Below are positions 11,501 through 26,500 of a stretch of DNA of 64,000 bases, piece by piece. The first letter of the stretch is position 1, and the number at the start of each line of letters is the position of its first letter. The position numbers and the translations under genes are program-made. This DNA comes from Trichostrongylus colubriformis. Taxonomy: Eukaryota; Nematoda; Chromadorea; Rhabditida; Trichostrongylidae. Location: contig OZ022257.1 of the NCBI GenBank assembly GCA_963978905.1, positions 54,764,873 through 54,828,872 of the forward strand, read 5' to 3'. A model generated the notes under the pieces. It was not told the origin of the DNA. It searched no databases and was given only the letters and a program-made list of their open reading frames with translations.

Positions 11501-14500
11501 CCAAGAATCATAGGCGCGAACTATGGTGGAAGCGGGTGACGAATGGTTGGATTCAAGCAAGCTCGATTTCTCGGTTTTAAAACAATCGCTAATTAGGAGA
11601 TGCTGCCATTTTTTCTGAAACATACCTAGGCTGCGCATGAAAGGGAAGATAAGAAGTGGAGAACGTCAACACAAATCTTCACTCAAGCTCAAAAGCTCGG
11701 ATATTGGCGGTATTACTAAAATGCTTACTGATTATGCGGTAAACTGGACTACGGAATGCTCGTGGAATGGGCTACTAAACTGGAATGATCTCCATTTACG
11801 AGTAGTCTGCAGAACGATTGCTCTCGCTTTGCAGAGCGTAAAATATAAGGAATTACAAAAAAGCAATAAAGCGAATTCCCAGAAAGCTACTCGAATGCTA
11901 GGAAGGTTTAGTATCCCGTCCCGTTATATCGAATAGAATAATGTGAATCTGTGATGTGTAGCGGTCATTCGCAGGCGTCTCATACGCTCACTTGTGAACG
12001 CAGTGCCTTTGTGCGCTTGCTGATTGGCTGTGTTGAAGAGCCTCAAACGTGATTTCTCGGCGGATTGCGCCATACACCGTTTCCTTAGTCCCTTGGCCTC
12101 ATCCACAGTTATTTCCCTCATTTGAACCCTCAATTACCCTTGGTGTGAGTGCAAAACGATGTTCAGGATGTTCCACGCCGCCATTGGGCAGATCGAATTT
12201 TTTTAAAGTTTGAGTGGGTGAAGGCTCCCACGGGGAATAGGAAGGAGTGTTGAACTCATAAATCGAATAAGTTTGGTTTCAAAGCAATGGGTGGTCAGGT
12301 CTTGGAACTAAATTTTAGTCATTTTTTCAAAAGATAGCCAAGTGAGTATGGCTCAAGAAGGAACGACTGGATGATCGGGTTTTTTTAACGGACATTGAAG
12401 CATTTGTGGGATGATTCATGAGAGGAACGACGACGAATTGGTGGAGCTCAGCTCAACAGACTCCGCCCAATAAAGAAATAAGAATGAAAGAATAAGATGA
12501 AGTGAAAAACGCCAGCACACATCTTAACAACTGAAAGGCTTGGAGATTAACGGTATATCAGTATGCTTACCGATTATCTGATGAGCTGGATTAAGATGGC
12601 TCCCGGAATGCACCACTAAACTGGAGTGGCTTACGTCTAAGAGATATTTGTGAGGAGATCGCTTTTGCTTTGCACGGCGTAAAAGAACGCAAATTACAGA
12701 TAGAAATTGGAAGAGGGGAAAGGGAACAAGCTTGCAGAGATGCCCCTCCCTAAGCGGAAGCTGTGTTACTCATCCCTTGTCCTTATATACGTGTGTTACG
12801 AGCGGACGGAAGTGCATAAAAAGAAGATTCGTTCATTTAATATTCGCCCACGAAGCCTTCAGCTCCACGTGTAATGGAGCAAGATACGTGACTCTGTCGA
12901 TAGGACAACGGCCGTGTCAACGAGTAGCTTGGAAAGAACGTTCAAATTCAATCCTTCATCCACGTCCGCACCTGACAGCTATAATCGCTTCTGCAAAGAC
13001 GAAAAAACGTACACGTATTATCCTAGCACAAAATGTCAACGAACGCTTCTATAAATGGCCTAGTGGGCGGTAACGTTTCTATAGATGGCCCAGGGCGATA
13101 GCGATTCAAAAGCGGTTTTTAGGTGGAACTGTGGAATGCCGTGGAAACCTAGCAACTGCTAAAAATGGATGTTAGCGGTACGGCTGAATAATCCTTAAAT
13201 ATATAGCTCTCATGAGGGGGAAAGGAATAGGCGATATTTGGTCTGTTCGAAAGATCCTCAATAGTTCAAGCAGAGGTCTCCCTGGCTATACTGCGACTCC
13301 AATTCTGCAATACCGTATGCAGAGTAGCAGTAGCATCGCAGAATGACAGGATTACGGAATCGCACGAATCGCAGAATGACGAAGTCAGATGTCTGACAAA
13401 GAGTGAAGTAGGTTATGACACTCAAACTGAGTCACCTTGCCACGCAAATTGCGTCACCGTGCGTGACCAGTGCGTTGTGCAGTGCTGCTTGCGAGGAGGC
13501 GGGGCCAACGCGAGGTCCTGCGACGTGACTCAATACGGGTGTCCTGGCTCAGTCTTGCCAAGAGAAACAAAAGAACAAATGACCTCCTTTCTTAGAATTA
13601 AGTACACAGAATTGGGCCATAGGAGACAATAACAGTGAAATTTTTGAGGCTTTCTACTTTCGCACAAAGTATAAACAGTAGCGTCGATCTATCCCATTCT
13701 GGGATGAGCCACGCACTCGTCTTCCACTGGAAATTGTGGTAGCAGGCCAAGATTATTGGCCTATACAGTGACCTGCGCGGGCCAGCTTGTGTACAAGTCA
13801 GTGGTTTTATCTTCCTAGACGAATCTGGCATCACCTACTACTAAGAGATGGAAGGCCTGGTTGGGTCTAGGGGTATCGGTCGGGATCTGATCGCTGGACG
13901 ACAAAGCGAGTGGGAGTGGCGCCGCTCATGACTACATCATTGCGGCTTCTGAAGGTTAAGTGAAACAAAAGAAATTCAGTTTTTTTTTTGTCTGAAAGAT
14001 ATAAGAGTCTTAACTCGGCATTTCTAGCCGGTTCCAGCTCCAGTTATCTGAAAAAGTGACGAAGCAGATATCTTGGAGGTAGAAGGCTTCCCTGCCCTCA
14101 TATGTCTCTAACTTATTTATTGTGCAAAAATAACAACAAATTCCAATGGCCGTACTCATGGCCACCCCAAAGGAAGTGTGACGGCAAGGTGAGGATCGGC
14201 ATTGAAGAACTTCTTTCTACTGTCCACTTTATCTTTGAATATCTTCAAAAACGAGAAGGAGACACTTACAAGTACAGCAATTAAGGGGGTACGGTAACCA
14301 CTTCAGAGTGGTTTTGTTCTCTCACGAGGATTTCAAGTGTTGATCTGTTCGGATCTTCGTGAATACGATTGAGCTATGGTTTACTAAAAGTTCAATGAGC
14401 AGCGAAACTAGAGCTCAGCGTGGTGTAAAAGTGTAGTAAAGCAAAATCGCGCAATTCACGCTGTAAACTGAGTGAGTGTTGCACTGGCAACGTTCTCAAT

Positions 14501-17500
14501 TACACACAATTCGATTAATGCTGAAAGTGAGTGGATCAAAAACATAATTGGTCAAAGGAGGTGGAATCATTTTCTCCAACACTCAACAAGGAAGTTCATA
14601 TCCGAAAAATGACAAAAGCGAAAAAAACCGGAAAATGGGCCTCATTTCCGTCGATTCATTAGTGGGCGTGACATTTTGCTCGCAATAAAAAAGACTTAGT
14701 GGGCGTAACATTCTGTCTCGAAGTAAAAGACTCAGAGGACATAACATTTTTGGAATGAGCCTCCCAGTGCCATTCGAATCGTGATAGTAGTAAAATACGA
14801 TTTTGCACACACAATATATTGCAGTGACGGTAGGCTTGGCCGGTCGACTGGATTTAGTCCTGAATTTGATATTCGGACCATGTGGGTGGATCCTATCACT
14901 ACATTATCTCCGCTCATTAGGAAAATTGCAAACACTCCTGAATTCTTCCGAAGCACTTCTAGTGCTAGTTGAAGCTTGAGATGTGGAAAGCGCCGACGAG
15001 AAGTTAGTGGAATGCCTTTGGCGTGGCATTCTTCTCTGGCTATGCTACGCCGAAGGCACGCATTTCTCCAGAATCTGAGAAACTCTAAGGGCACACCATT
15101 AAGGACCAAGCGTTTGACGTCTGTTAAACCCTTTTAGGATGCATTAATAGTCAATAAAATCGGTTGATAAAACGGATGGGGTCATCATAAGGGACAACAG
15201 CTTAGATAGCAAAAAAAGTTTTGAAGTAAAGCTGTCAGGCGTTGCCACTCACTCCGCCCCTAGCACCCCTAGCTTAGGTCAACCACGCCCTCTATCCCCC
15301 GTGGTTGGTTCGAAGGTATCAGAGTGGGTTTTAAGGGTATTGCCAATAGGATGAGTACATGGACAAGACATGGAATAGCCGCCACAAATCGTTGTGTTAG
15401 CAAACTCATAGGCAAATGCCTTTACGAATTTTTGAATAGAAGTTGGAGACATGGCGTATCTCAGAGACAGTGATTGATGAATTCTATGCGTGTTTTCATT
15501 ACATGTACTAAGGAACGATTAATTTGAAATCATCTTTGAATAAGTCCAAAGTGCATTACCATGTATCTGTCCATATGAAGATGACTACTATAAATGGAAT
15601 TGTAATTATAACAAATGACGTGGAAACACAAAAGGAACGTGGATACGGTATTATAATTCAACTGCAATTATTTATGAATGAGTGGATAGTCTTGGAAATA
15701 AGAGCCTGTTAGTTAGAACATCAAAAGGAAGGAGTGAAATGAAACGGGCAGCAACGAAGCAAAAAAGTGGAAGATTGAGATTCCTATCAGTGTTATTTTA
15801 AGGACTACTATGGCCTCGACGGGGAACCGGTTATATGGGAAAGGAAACGAAAGGAATGCGTTGATGTTCGGCTCAGTACATTAGCGCAATTTTTAGTGGG
15901 CTGACTGCTGGTTCAGCCGACAACGGCTGGAGCTCATCATAATCGCTCGCTCACAACAACAGTGAAACGACCGGATGATCGGGCTCTTCCGGTGGACATT
16001 GAAGCATTTGTGGGATGATTTATGAGAGAAACGACGAGGAATTGGTGAAGCCCAGCTCAACAGGCCCCGCCCACTAAATCACTTCCCCATACTGTGTATG
16101 GGCCCCGTGAAGTCAGGGGGAAACGAAGAGAACGCTGCAAACAAGTCGACTCGCACACGAATCGATTGAAAAAGCACGTCAGCAGCTGACGTGAAAATGG
16201 GTTCGGATCGAAATTAGATACTATGCGTTGATGAGGTGCGTACAATTGTCGCAGTGACAAAGTAGCCTTACCTGGCTTTTTTGGAACGATTCCAATAGGA
16301 TGTGAACAGTACTCCAAGTATGCCCAGTAGTACTGCAACAGCTAACGCAAGTACGGCGATTTTCAGTATCGCCCCTCGTGCAGCAACTTCTGAAACAACC
16401 GTGAATCTGAGCGAATTTGTTTTTTGTGGAAAATCTTGTTGTCGACCACCAATCGCGAAGAAAAACTTTGAATAAACAGACGATTGTTTTATGACGACGC
16501 ATTTTTGAGTAGTAGAAATCTGTTGTCAAGGTTTCGATGAAAGAATTAAGAGGATTATGAGCGTCCTTTGTGACGAGAGAGGAGACGACGACGGATGAGG
16601 AGGGTTTGCGGAGGTGGGGAGTGAGTGGTGAGCGACGAGGAGCGTGGGGGCATGCCGCGTTCGGCTTGTCGTCGAAGCCCCCCCCCCCCCCCCGCTCCAT
16701 TCATTGTTGGAGCCCGAGAGGCTCACGCACGAGTTTGTACGCAAAAGTTCGTAATGAAAGATGTCGCGATCGATAGCGAGGAGAAACACAACGACGGGCC
16801 GGAGATACGAGGTGCTCTTGCTCGTTAAGGGTGGCGAGGGCGTAGGGGGAGGGGGAATGTGGAAGCGGGGGCTCCTCTCGAAGACACCATGGGCGACAAA
16901 AACATGGAGGACTTTAAAAGTGCTCTATGGGCAGCAGACGGAAAGAGGAGGTCTGTGCACGTCCAAATGTCAGCTTTTCCGGGTGCCAGGAGACGGCAAT
17001 ATGTCAACAGAATACGCGTGGGTGTGAGTACGCCAGATCCCCTTGCGCGCGCTCACTCGTCGTTCCTCATATGTCGGGATGAAAGACAGCAAGGTCGTCC
17101 ATCAAAGCGTCGGACAGAGGGCGTATGTGCGCCGAAAATGAGCGCAAGACCTGCTAAGTAGGCTACTAATCCTCAAAATTCCCTACTTGAGACGTACGAA
17201 AAAGAAAAACAACAGCCCGTGATGACAAGGCGACCGGGTAAGAACTGGGTTGGCGCGATGGGTGGGAAGACGGAAGGGAAGGGGGGGGGGGGTGGCCGAA
17301 TCGTAAGACGAGTGAGAGGACACGCTTACAACCGGAAGTGACTGACAGTTGGCGAAGCGTCGATAAAATTTCAGACAGCGAGTGTGAAAAACAAGCTTTC
17401 CAGCTGGAAGTGGAAGGTAGCAACGACGTACCGGTGGTGATCACTTCACTGAAATCGGTATCTGAGAACAGATTCGTTGCGGTGAAAAGGCGCAGCTTGA

Positions 17501-20500
17501 ATTTATAGTTCGTTCCGGCTTTCAATGGACCATTACAAACAGTGTCGGATGGCAGATCCTCGCAGGTTTGATCGATACCGACAGCCTGAAATGACAAGAA
17601 TGAAGAAGGTGGCGGGTTCTCTCTGAAAAAGTCCAAGAGCTGATTAAGTGGGTGTTTTTCGTGAAACTGAAAGATTGATGTCAGACTGGAATGAGGAAAC
17701 ACTTTGATGTTTCGATTACTAACGGCTATGAGAATCGCACTTCCGGGACTCTCACAATGATGAGCAACAGCTGCGCGGTGTCACGTAGCACAGCTGAGTT
17801 ATCAGTGATCCATCGCTGTGCACCCGCTTCTCGTCTGTGAGCACGTAAATATTTGCACACGGTTCACAATGATCACATTCCGATTCAATCGCACCATTGA
17901 AAGGAACCCTCCAATAGCAAATCATTCAAAATTGATGCTTTGATGGAATTCGTAACGAAATTTTTTTAAATCATGGATTAATATTTTCAGGTGCTATCGC
18001 AGTAAGAGCGGGAGGGGCATCTTATAAAAAGTTGCTTATCTAAGCATTCTGGAGAGATCTTCGGAGGATCAATCTGCACATTCAGCTGTATACTTTTGCC
18101 TGAACCTTGATGGAAGAAAGAAGGGCTTCTTTCCTCCCTTTAGGTTTAGGTAAAAATAATGTCCATAGTAAAAATAATGTCCATAGTGTCTATAAATAAT
18201 GTCCATGTTCCCCCTCCCCCCCACGCCCCCTCGCCCTTCCCCATTGCGATAGTACCCATTGCGAATTGCGCGTTTACAATCATAGGATCAGAGTATTACT
18301 AGAGCTGAGGGGGTGGGGGGGGGGGGACCTCTCAACCCAAGTCGTACATAGTTACAGTAGTTCATGAATCGAGGGTAACTGATGAGTCGTTTAAGCGATC
18401 ACCTTATAGTATTTGTAATAGATAACGAATTGATGTCCAGAAGACTTTGAGGGTTAGCACTCGTTCAGCCGAAAAAAATCAAATTTTCATGAGCTATAAT
18501 AATTTGTGGGGGAACAACTTGTTGAATGTTGAATAGTAAGATGCTTCGACATGGCTAACTTGTCAACAGCGTAAGGTAGCTATCATACACATACATGAAT
18601 GATCCTGCAAAGTGTACGTTACAGTCCAACATCCATGTAATAGCATGTTTTGTTTGACATTCAACAAGTTGCCACCCCCACTTCCCGATCAAAAAATCAA
18701 TGTGAATTTTGGGAATTTTCCATTGTAACCAAATGAAGAGCAATAGAACAGACAGCCTTTAAAGTAATGATGAGTGGTAAAGGATTAATGGTACCCTGCG
18801 GGTCTCCAATTTGGACTTGCATCAGTGCCTGAGTGGCATATTTGGGTTGGGGGTCAAGTCTGGTTTGGCTCGCGTAATTTCTTTTTTGGTTTATGGCTCG
18901 CGTAATGGAAATATTTTCAGACAAATTTTCAACTTATTCGATTGTGCTCCACAAGCCGACTCAATATGCTACGCGCTCAAACCCAGAATTTGTTGTTGTT
19001 TTTCGTTGAAATAGATTAACGTAGGAAGCTGCAAATCTGATCGCATTTCAAGGGGTTTCTTTTCCATTGGGGGCTTGAAGCCACCATTTGCAGTATCAGG
19101 CATTCATCTTTATGTGTAATTCCTCTACCATCAATTCTGACAGTCGTGTGAACAGTGACTTAAGTTTTGGGGGTGCAGTGAAAAACCGACAAAAACCGTT
19201 TTACCCAGTTGGTTGTCAGTCGTAATCCATGGTGCTTTCATTTCGCGTGAGAGCACGAAACTATCTTAAAGTTTGGTTTTTATGAGTAATCGTCTTGGAA
19301 GTACCAGATAACAGCGATAACGTTCCTTTTTGGGTATGCTCTCGGAAGTCCCAGCGCAATTATAGTGATATGGGTATAGAGATGTCGAAATCAAAGAACG
19401 CACTGAGCATTAGTATTTATACTCAAATTACACCTTCCCTACGTGTGATCATTCTTGGATGTATTTGAGACTATCAGAACCGAACAGGCGTTACTGACTT
19501 GGTGTGTGTTTGAAATAAATGAATAACTTGCAAATATTTTACATTATAAAAATAAGAATTTGTATCATAGAAATTATAAAAATTACTATATTATAAAAAT
19601 AAAAATTATAAAAAACTATACATCATATTATAAAAGAAGAATAACAGAGCAAATAACATAAGTAGCAGATAAACAAATGACTTTGGGAGGGAGTGTTCTC
19701 AACAATCCTGTCAGTTTTTTGCAATCTTTGTAGATTTTTCTTTCAATTTGCTTTCTTTCTTCTGAATCTGCCCTTCTTGTAGATTCTACTACCCTGCCCA
19801 AGAATCTTCGTGGACCTTCAGTTTTAAAGTTGTGGATATGAAATCAGAAAAACTTTTCACGTTGTGGACACTATCACTTGTCTAAACTCTGACGTGCGGT
19901 CGGATTCATGGCGCATTTCAAGAAGACCACTAATTACTTATCTATATCATCTATCAGTGTATTCGCATCTTCTCAAATAGTAAGCAACCGTCAAGGTATC
20001 AGTGCCTGCTCCCAGGCCAAAAAAGGTTTTGTGCCTTCATAGGACACCTAAATGGTTTTGCAAAAGGCTACCCTACGACCTAGACCGTGGAGACGGATAT
20101 CTCGAACGTGCCGTAGTCAACTTACATTGACTGATGAGAAGAATCTACACGGCTTGTGTAATACACATAGATGCGGAAGGATTTCCAAATTGAACGCCCA
20201 CACTTCTGACGTGATGTCTGTGTGTGGTGTGTGTTTACAGATGATGAAATGCTTGTGGAATTAGCAAGTCACGGGGGTGGAGGTGAGATCATATGAGTAA
20301 TGAAACAAAATGGAGATGAGAATTTAAGTAAGAGACTGCTAGAAAGGTGTAGGGAGTGGGTGAAACGATTCACATTTGTTGACAAAGATGCTTTAGTTGG
20401 TTGAATGACGTGCCATACATTCGAATTTACCGTGTGCCGTACAGACGTCTGGCTATGCATGTAGCACAGGCATAGGCTTCCAGAGATCAGAGAGAGGCCC

Positions 20501-23500
20501 CAGCAGCGATTTCGTTTATTCGGAAAGGGAATTTCCTGGAGTGATGATTGGCTTGGGTGACGAGGGTCTGTATAGATGCCGATTTTTGCCGCAGCCCGCG
20601 ATGCTGAAGTTGTTAAAAGGATGCCGAGTTATGGGCAAAAATAGACGAGACTCGAAGCCGCATTACATACTTTCCGAGCATCAGAAGCTGAGTTAAGGTG
20701 GAAAGGGTCTTGGTAGCGTAATGGATTAGCACGAATGCCCGGAAAGCATGGAGTACGTGTTCGAGTCCCGTCCGAGACCGAAGTTTTTGCTCATAACTCA
20801 GCATCCCCCTGACGGGTCGTATAGATCTTACGATGGGCAACTGTCAGGTTTATAAAGGAAACAATGCCAGCTTGAGACATAGATACTGTGTCATTGGGTC
20901 ATTCCAGAAGTAATGTCGTTTTTTTAATGGAAGATTTCTTCTGTAAGATAATATATCATTCGGAGAAGATTATTGTGTTCTACAGGAATAGATGGTCAGT
21001 TTTTGAGTGTGTTAGAATGGAACTGATTTCCAGGCTGGCGAAGGGGTGGCTTCAGTTTCCAAAAACTGACCAAACCGACAATCAATTAAAACATTCATTC
21101 AACTTTGGGAAAGTCAGCCAATCATGTGTCCGTACTTAGCCTCGACCTCTTCTAGGAATTCAATTAGATGATAGAGTACTTACGTCTTTGTTTCTCTGAA
21201 TCCTTTTCCTGAAAGCACTCACGTTTTTCCAACTTGAAATATTTCCTGACAGATATTCAAGGAATCCGGTCAATAATGCTCCCCCGTCACTACTCTTTCA
21301 AGCGATTGGTTGAGAAATTTTTCTTGTTGAAGAAATTTTTTAAAAATCACCGAGTGGTGGCGGAAAAGCAAATTTAGAAAAGAGCGAAACGACTTCTCAA
21401 ACCTACTTGGTGAAACTTGTAGAGGAGTTCTTGTAGAGGTTAAGTACGAGACACAGACTGATCGATTTTCCAAAAAACTCCTTTTGAAAAAGCGGCACTA
21501 CTTATGGAACGACCCAATATTTTTCAACATATTTTATTTGAAAAACAAAACGATGAAAATATCCAACAAATGTGATTGTGGTTTTCAAGATGAACTTTCA
21601 TTAGTTGAACAAATAGGGAAAATTTTTGTCTAAGGAACACGGAAAACAGTTTTTTTTTACGAAAAAAGTGCACAAAGGCTGCAGTAATTACGTATCGATC
21701 TGAAGATTTTAAAATGAAACATCGTAAAATGAGAACCATAACCTACCTATGTGGCATTGACCTCAAGTTACACAGTTTCGGTTTTGACGGGGTTTTGCCC
21801 TTACCGTTGGCTCCTGGTTATTTACAAACTGCATGTTAAAGAATATGCTTTTTACAGTGATCAGGAGAGATAGTGCATTTGGATAAATCCCACTTCTCCT
21901 TCAATTTTCTGCAGTCCTTAATTTCGCGGAACACTTCTGCTTCACAAATGAAAGCTGGGCTGATGCAAAACGGAAAGACGCCATACATCCCTGTCGTAAA
22001 TCGCCCATTTGGTTCACCGGAAGTATTAGTAAAACTGGTTTGTAAAGTTCCCGGAGGCCGCCCTTCCGCGGAAAGATTGAATTGGCTCGCCTTATGACAT
22101 CATTCGATTTTCCGCGGAGAACGTGATGAGTTATATGGGATTTTGAGACTTCCGGGTCTTCCTTAGTTCCGCCAGGCATCGAACTGCTTCTCAATACGGT
22201 GTGATTACTAGTAAGACAGAGAACGATAATTCGCCCAATCAAATGCTGTACCGGACTAAGAGCTCTTTCAAAACTCGTTTGGTGGTTGCCGGGAATGGAA
22301 GTTTTATTGTATACGGTGTAGAGTGAACCTTGAAAGGGAGGGTCATATTGCGGTGGGGTGTATTTACTGAGATGAGCAGGAAAGGGAAAGCCTTTGGAGC
22401 TACCTTTCGTTACCTTAAGAAAAGGGGAGGCTTCAGGTGCTGTAACTGCGCCCATTGCAAACCTACCAGGAGCACTTTGGACGGATGCAGCCATTTTCTT
22501 CGAGAGGACGATTTTACTTGTAGGGGAGCCGTTTAGGTCGACGTCAGACTTTGCAATTTTGTGACGTTGCACTTTCACACGCGATACTACAACTTTGATA
22601 TTGCGCAATGTCGTAACTTCGCATATCAGCGACATCGCAAAACCGCAAAATCGTGAAGTCTGACGACAGCCTCACCTTTCTGGGCTTGTAGTCACAGCAG
22701 AGAAATTTGCAGCTCCACTTTTTATATACAATTTACCTAAGTTTTGCGCCTGGAATTGACATCTTTACATATTTTAGAGGTTAACGTGAGAGAAGGGAGG
22801 AAATACGAATGGACGCCAGAAGTATTCATGTATTCTACTCTTATACATACAATTCCACAGTTGTGGCTGTAACTGGAAGCATGGCGCGCACTGAGATGGT
22901 CGCTGGACGGTGAGTGACGATTCTTTTCAGATCGGTTTTTCAAATTTTCGAATTTTTCCAACATGAAGTTCTCGCTTCTGATCAGTTCAATGGTTTGTTC
23001 ACCATCTGAGCAGTAACTGTTGATATGAAGCGAATAGTATTTTCGACAGATATTCTAGGGATCCGATCAAAAATGCTTTCCCGTCACTACTCTTTCATCT
23101 GATTGCTTAAGAGAATTTTCTTTCCTTGATTTGAAGAAATTGCCAAAAATCACCAAGTTGTGGCGGATAAAAACGAGCTTGGAAAATGGCTTGACTACTA
23201 CTCAAGCAACCAATTGGTAGAACTTTCACGGGAGAACTCTTTATATGTATCGATGTATTAGTTTTCGAAAGGAGCCTTATTTTTCCAATTTCTTCGTGAA
23301 TGGTAAAGCGACTTGATTACTATGATGGAAAAAAGGAAGAGGCTCAAAGAGAAAATATGTTGTGTAACTCGTGACAGACAGGAAGAGGTTGCTTGTCGAG
23401 GAAGACGAATAGAACAGGTTCTTGTATAAATAATAAATTGGTCGATGTTTGTCATTCCCCGAGAATTTGGTCGCACATTCACTTCCCTTCGGAAGAGGGT

Positions 23501-26500
23501 AGGGGGTCATAAGGGTAGAAATTCGCGTGGCGACTTGTGACGCGCATTGCTATGGGTTGCGGTCGTCATATGTGTTTGAGTACTGATGCGCCTTGCCTAG
23601 ACCTGAAATAAGGCGTATAATGCTGCAACTGCTTCAGGACCCAACTGCATCCCTTAGCAAGCAACCATCGCGTTGAACGCCGTACATCGGACGCGACGCG
23701 AGTTTTTAGCCCTGATGGTCACATTTCTCTCAAAGTCATAGAGGAATTCGAACGAAACACTGGATTAAATAATGACCTAGGAAGCTCAGATGATGTTCAC
23801 ATATCGTCTGGAACCATTCTCGCGATAACCGATCCCGAATAAATGTAGTATATGGCTAGATATGCTGACTAATCCGTAGATTTCCTATGGCTATCGGTTG
23901 ACTTTACAATATCAAAGGAAATCCACTGCGCAGCACATCCTAGATATACCAGATAAATTGCTTATATTTGAGAGTTTATATTTTGTTTTCTTCAATTGAA
24001 GCGTAAACCATGAAGAGAGGTGCGTGGTTGATTGAAATTCGCGAAGTTGTTTGCAAACTTTTTATGTTTGAGTAGCGGACGGTGTACTGGATATGTTTGC
24101 TGATGAGTAGCCTATGATTGAATAGCGACATCTAGTGAGCGCGCGATGCGCCTACGCATGACTCATTCGTTGAACAACGTTCTGAAGTTTGATATTGTGC
24201 TGTTCTGGCCTCATGATGTCTGCATGGTAAACAGCAGCAAGCGACTCCGACAGTTCATTCAGAAAATACCTTAAAAACCTAAAAAAAAGTTTCTAAAATG
24301 TTTGTAACATTTTGTTGCTTAACACCTTTTTCAGACCTGAAATAATGCAATTTTGTGCGGTCACACAAACTTTGGAAACATTTATATTGTACAATCCGAA
24401 ACTAAGTTATTTCAGCCGTGAAGAAATTACCAGACATGGAAATATGTCATATATTTAAAAAAACTTCTTTTGAGAATTTTTGAGACTTTTTGTGCTTTTG
24501 AAAATCTTGAGTTTTTGAGAGCCTTTAGGAGTCTACTGCTGTGCCTGTTGCTGTACACTTCCCTCCATGGTTTTTGTGATGGATTTTGAAAGTGTAGCGT
24601 AAGTATAGGGGGAGGACCCTTACCAGTTTTTTGGAGTGGACTTCTCGGGGATGTTCTCCACTTCGCCGAGATTTTCTGATTTTCTTGATGAAGTAAGTAA
24701 TCAATGGAGTAAATAAGAATAAGATTTCTGGACCTGGCTAAGTGACGGTGATCCTCGTGTGTTGATTTCATCGACAGCAGCTGCGTACAATGGCCATACG
24801 TCAAAACGTTGTACTTGCATCCACGTCTACAAAATATTCAGCATAAAATCAATCTTTCTTAAACTTGTATGAGAAATTTGAGAAGCATCAAGGAAAAGTC
24901 AGAGAATTTTGCGATAGCTCGGGCGTACTCACGTAGGTGACGTTTTCCGAATTCATCCATGTTTCGCTGATTTGACCGTCATCAGTGACTTGAGCCACAA
25001 GCAGAACACTTCTAAAACGGTAGGAAGTGGTGAGGGAGGGGCAAAGAAGGCATAGCAATGATCAACTTACCGGATGATTTTTCCGTGTTTGTTGTTGAAC
25101 ATCGTTGATGAATATTTGACAGTTAAAGAATGGCTAGTGATAGACTCGGCGACCACCAAAGGTACTGTTGAAGTACGAGGTGGAGCTAAAAATTACAGTG
25201 GGTTGGTACTGTAAACCAATGTGGTGCGATACCGTAAATGTCGTGAGGTTTTACATTGCACCTTCCTGGATGTGGTGAAGTGAGGTTCTTCAAACTTGGT
25301 GGTTATGATGCCTTTAATACTATATCAGTCTCCCTACCAATGGTCACCTTTCCTCAGAGGAGCGGATGAGGTTCCAGGAGGGTATATCTATCATTACATA
25401 TTTGTGACGCAGGCGGTGAAGTGACAATGGCGCCGTTCCGATTTTCATATTCGGGATAACAGCTTTCAGTGCCTCGCATTCCAGCAATTCCTTCCTTCTA
25501 TCCCGGGTCTGTAAATTGGCACCATACACAAGAACACTATTGTACATCGGTTGATTCCTGCAAATCATTGTGCAGGCCCAACTCAGAGTAGGACTGGAAT
25601 GCGTGGCGCATCCCATGAAGTGGAATACATTTGTATATTATTTTGGTAAGGATTGAAGGAATTGAGGGCATCAGTGTGGGTGGCGATTGGTCGAATTTTC
25701 GCCTCACGACGTCGCACTTGCGGCGCCGTCAGTACAACCTGCCGCGGTCGTTTGAAATTTCACGCAGGATGCAATGGGCTGGTACCGTGAGGGAAGTTTG
25801 AATACTGCAGGTCGGAAGCTCCAGAATTTCGCCTAGCTATAGTTGCTGCTGTTTCAAGAGATAATACAACAACTCGCCGCGGGCGGCCGCGCGAAAATTC
25901 GACCAATTGCCACACACCCGAGGTCATTACGGTGACATGAGCTTGTGCACTGGTGACACTGCAGTGAAAATGAAAAGAGGGGAATTCAGGGCGCTCTAGA
26001 ATTATGCTTGAAGGTGTGGGAACTCTTACACTACACGAACAAGGTTTGGAGAAAAAAAAGTACTTCGGAGTTCGGCGCGCCTGTTCCCAGAAAGGGAAAA
26101 TATTCAGTCTGATTGTCGCTGGATGTGTCATTGCCTTCACTCAGCGACGACCTTGTTGAAATGCGTCTGTAGGAGTCGGAGTGGAGCTTCTTTCGCTTGT
26201 TTTCGGACTGCTATACCAGACTTATACACGGTACTTCAAAAGCCTTCAAATTCTCGTGGCTGAAATCCTTTTCCCATGGAAGACCAAGGCAGCTGCGCCT
26301 CAAGATATTTTCAGTACTTTTGTCACCCGTATAATAACTCGGAGAGAGCCACAAACACAGTCATAATTTCCATTTTGTTATAGTGTGGAATCGAAGTTGG
26401 TGAGAAAATAATGCTTACCTAGAATAGGCATGTTCAGTGGATCAAGTGGCGTAGATGGCAGTTCTCCTGTACCGGCTTCATTCACTGCACGTACAGTGAA

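Larger units (their letters stand above)
7563..16271 (-). other. 8.7-kb dep-1 intron: contents
   Basis: Separates the transmembrane exon from the PTP exons, which join in phase. It holds copies of dispersed repeats (7935-8075, 11637-12710, 13745-13905, 15960-16075), a fragment resembling MITE family A (about 13320-13390), a C10 tract (10071-10080) and the small plus-strand reading frames at 9675-9942. A 180-codon minus-strand frame at 8320-8862 is discussed under rejected items. Nothing else is recognisable. Confidence 0.75.
21245..23270. repeat. Direct repeat pair (about 225 bp units)
   Basis: Units 21245-21470 and about 23035-23270 share gacagatattc.a.gga, ..tcccgtcactactcttt.., ..aaaaatcacc.ag..gtggcgg and ..tggt..aactt... 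The first lies upstream and the second downstream of the reading frame 21901-22635. The identity suggests an old dispersed element. Confidence 0.7.
17586..24733 (-). other. 7.1-kb dep-1 intron: contents
   Basis: Holds a G12 tract (18315-18326), an AT-rich stretch (19530-19640), an inverted pair of tRNA-derived SINEs (20615-20843), a direct repeat pair (21245-21470 and 23035-23270), the long reading frame 21901-22635 and a copy of MITE family A (22539-22671). The rest shows no recognisable feature. Confidence 0.75.

Noticed and set aside
14732..15109. 125-codon minus-strand frame in the 8.7-kb intron
   Set aside because: Length is within chance expectation; no domain, and the flanking dep-1 exons join in phase without it.
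20705..20780. Functional tRNA gene call
   Set aside because: A and B boxes are present but acceptor and anticodon stems do not pair convincingly, and the same unit with a common body recurs; it is a SINE head.
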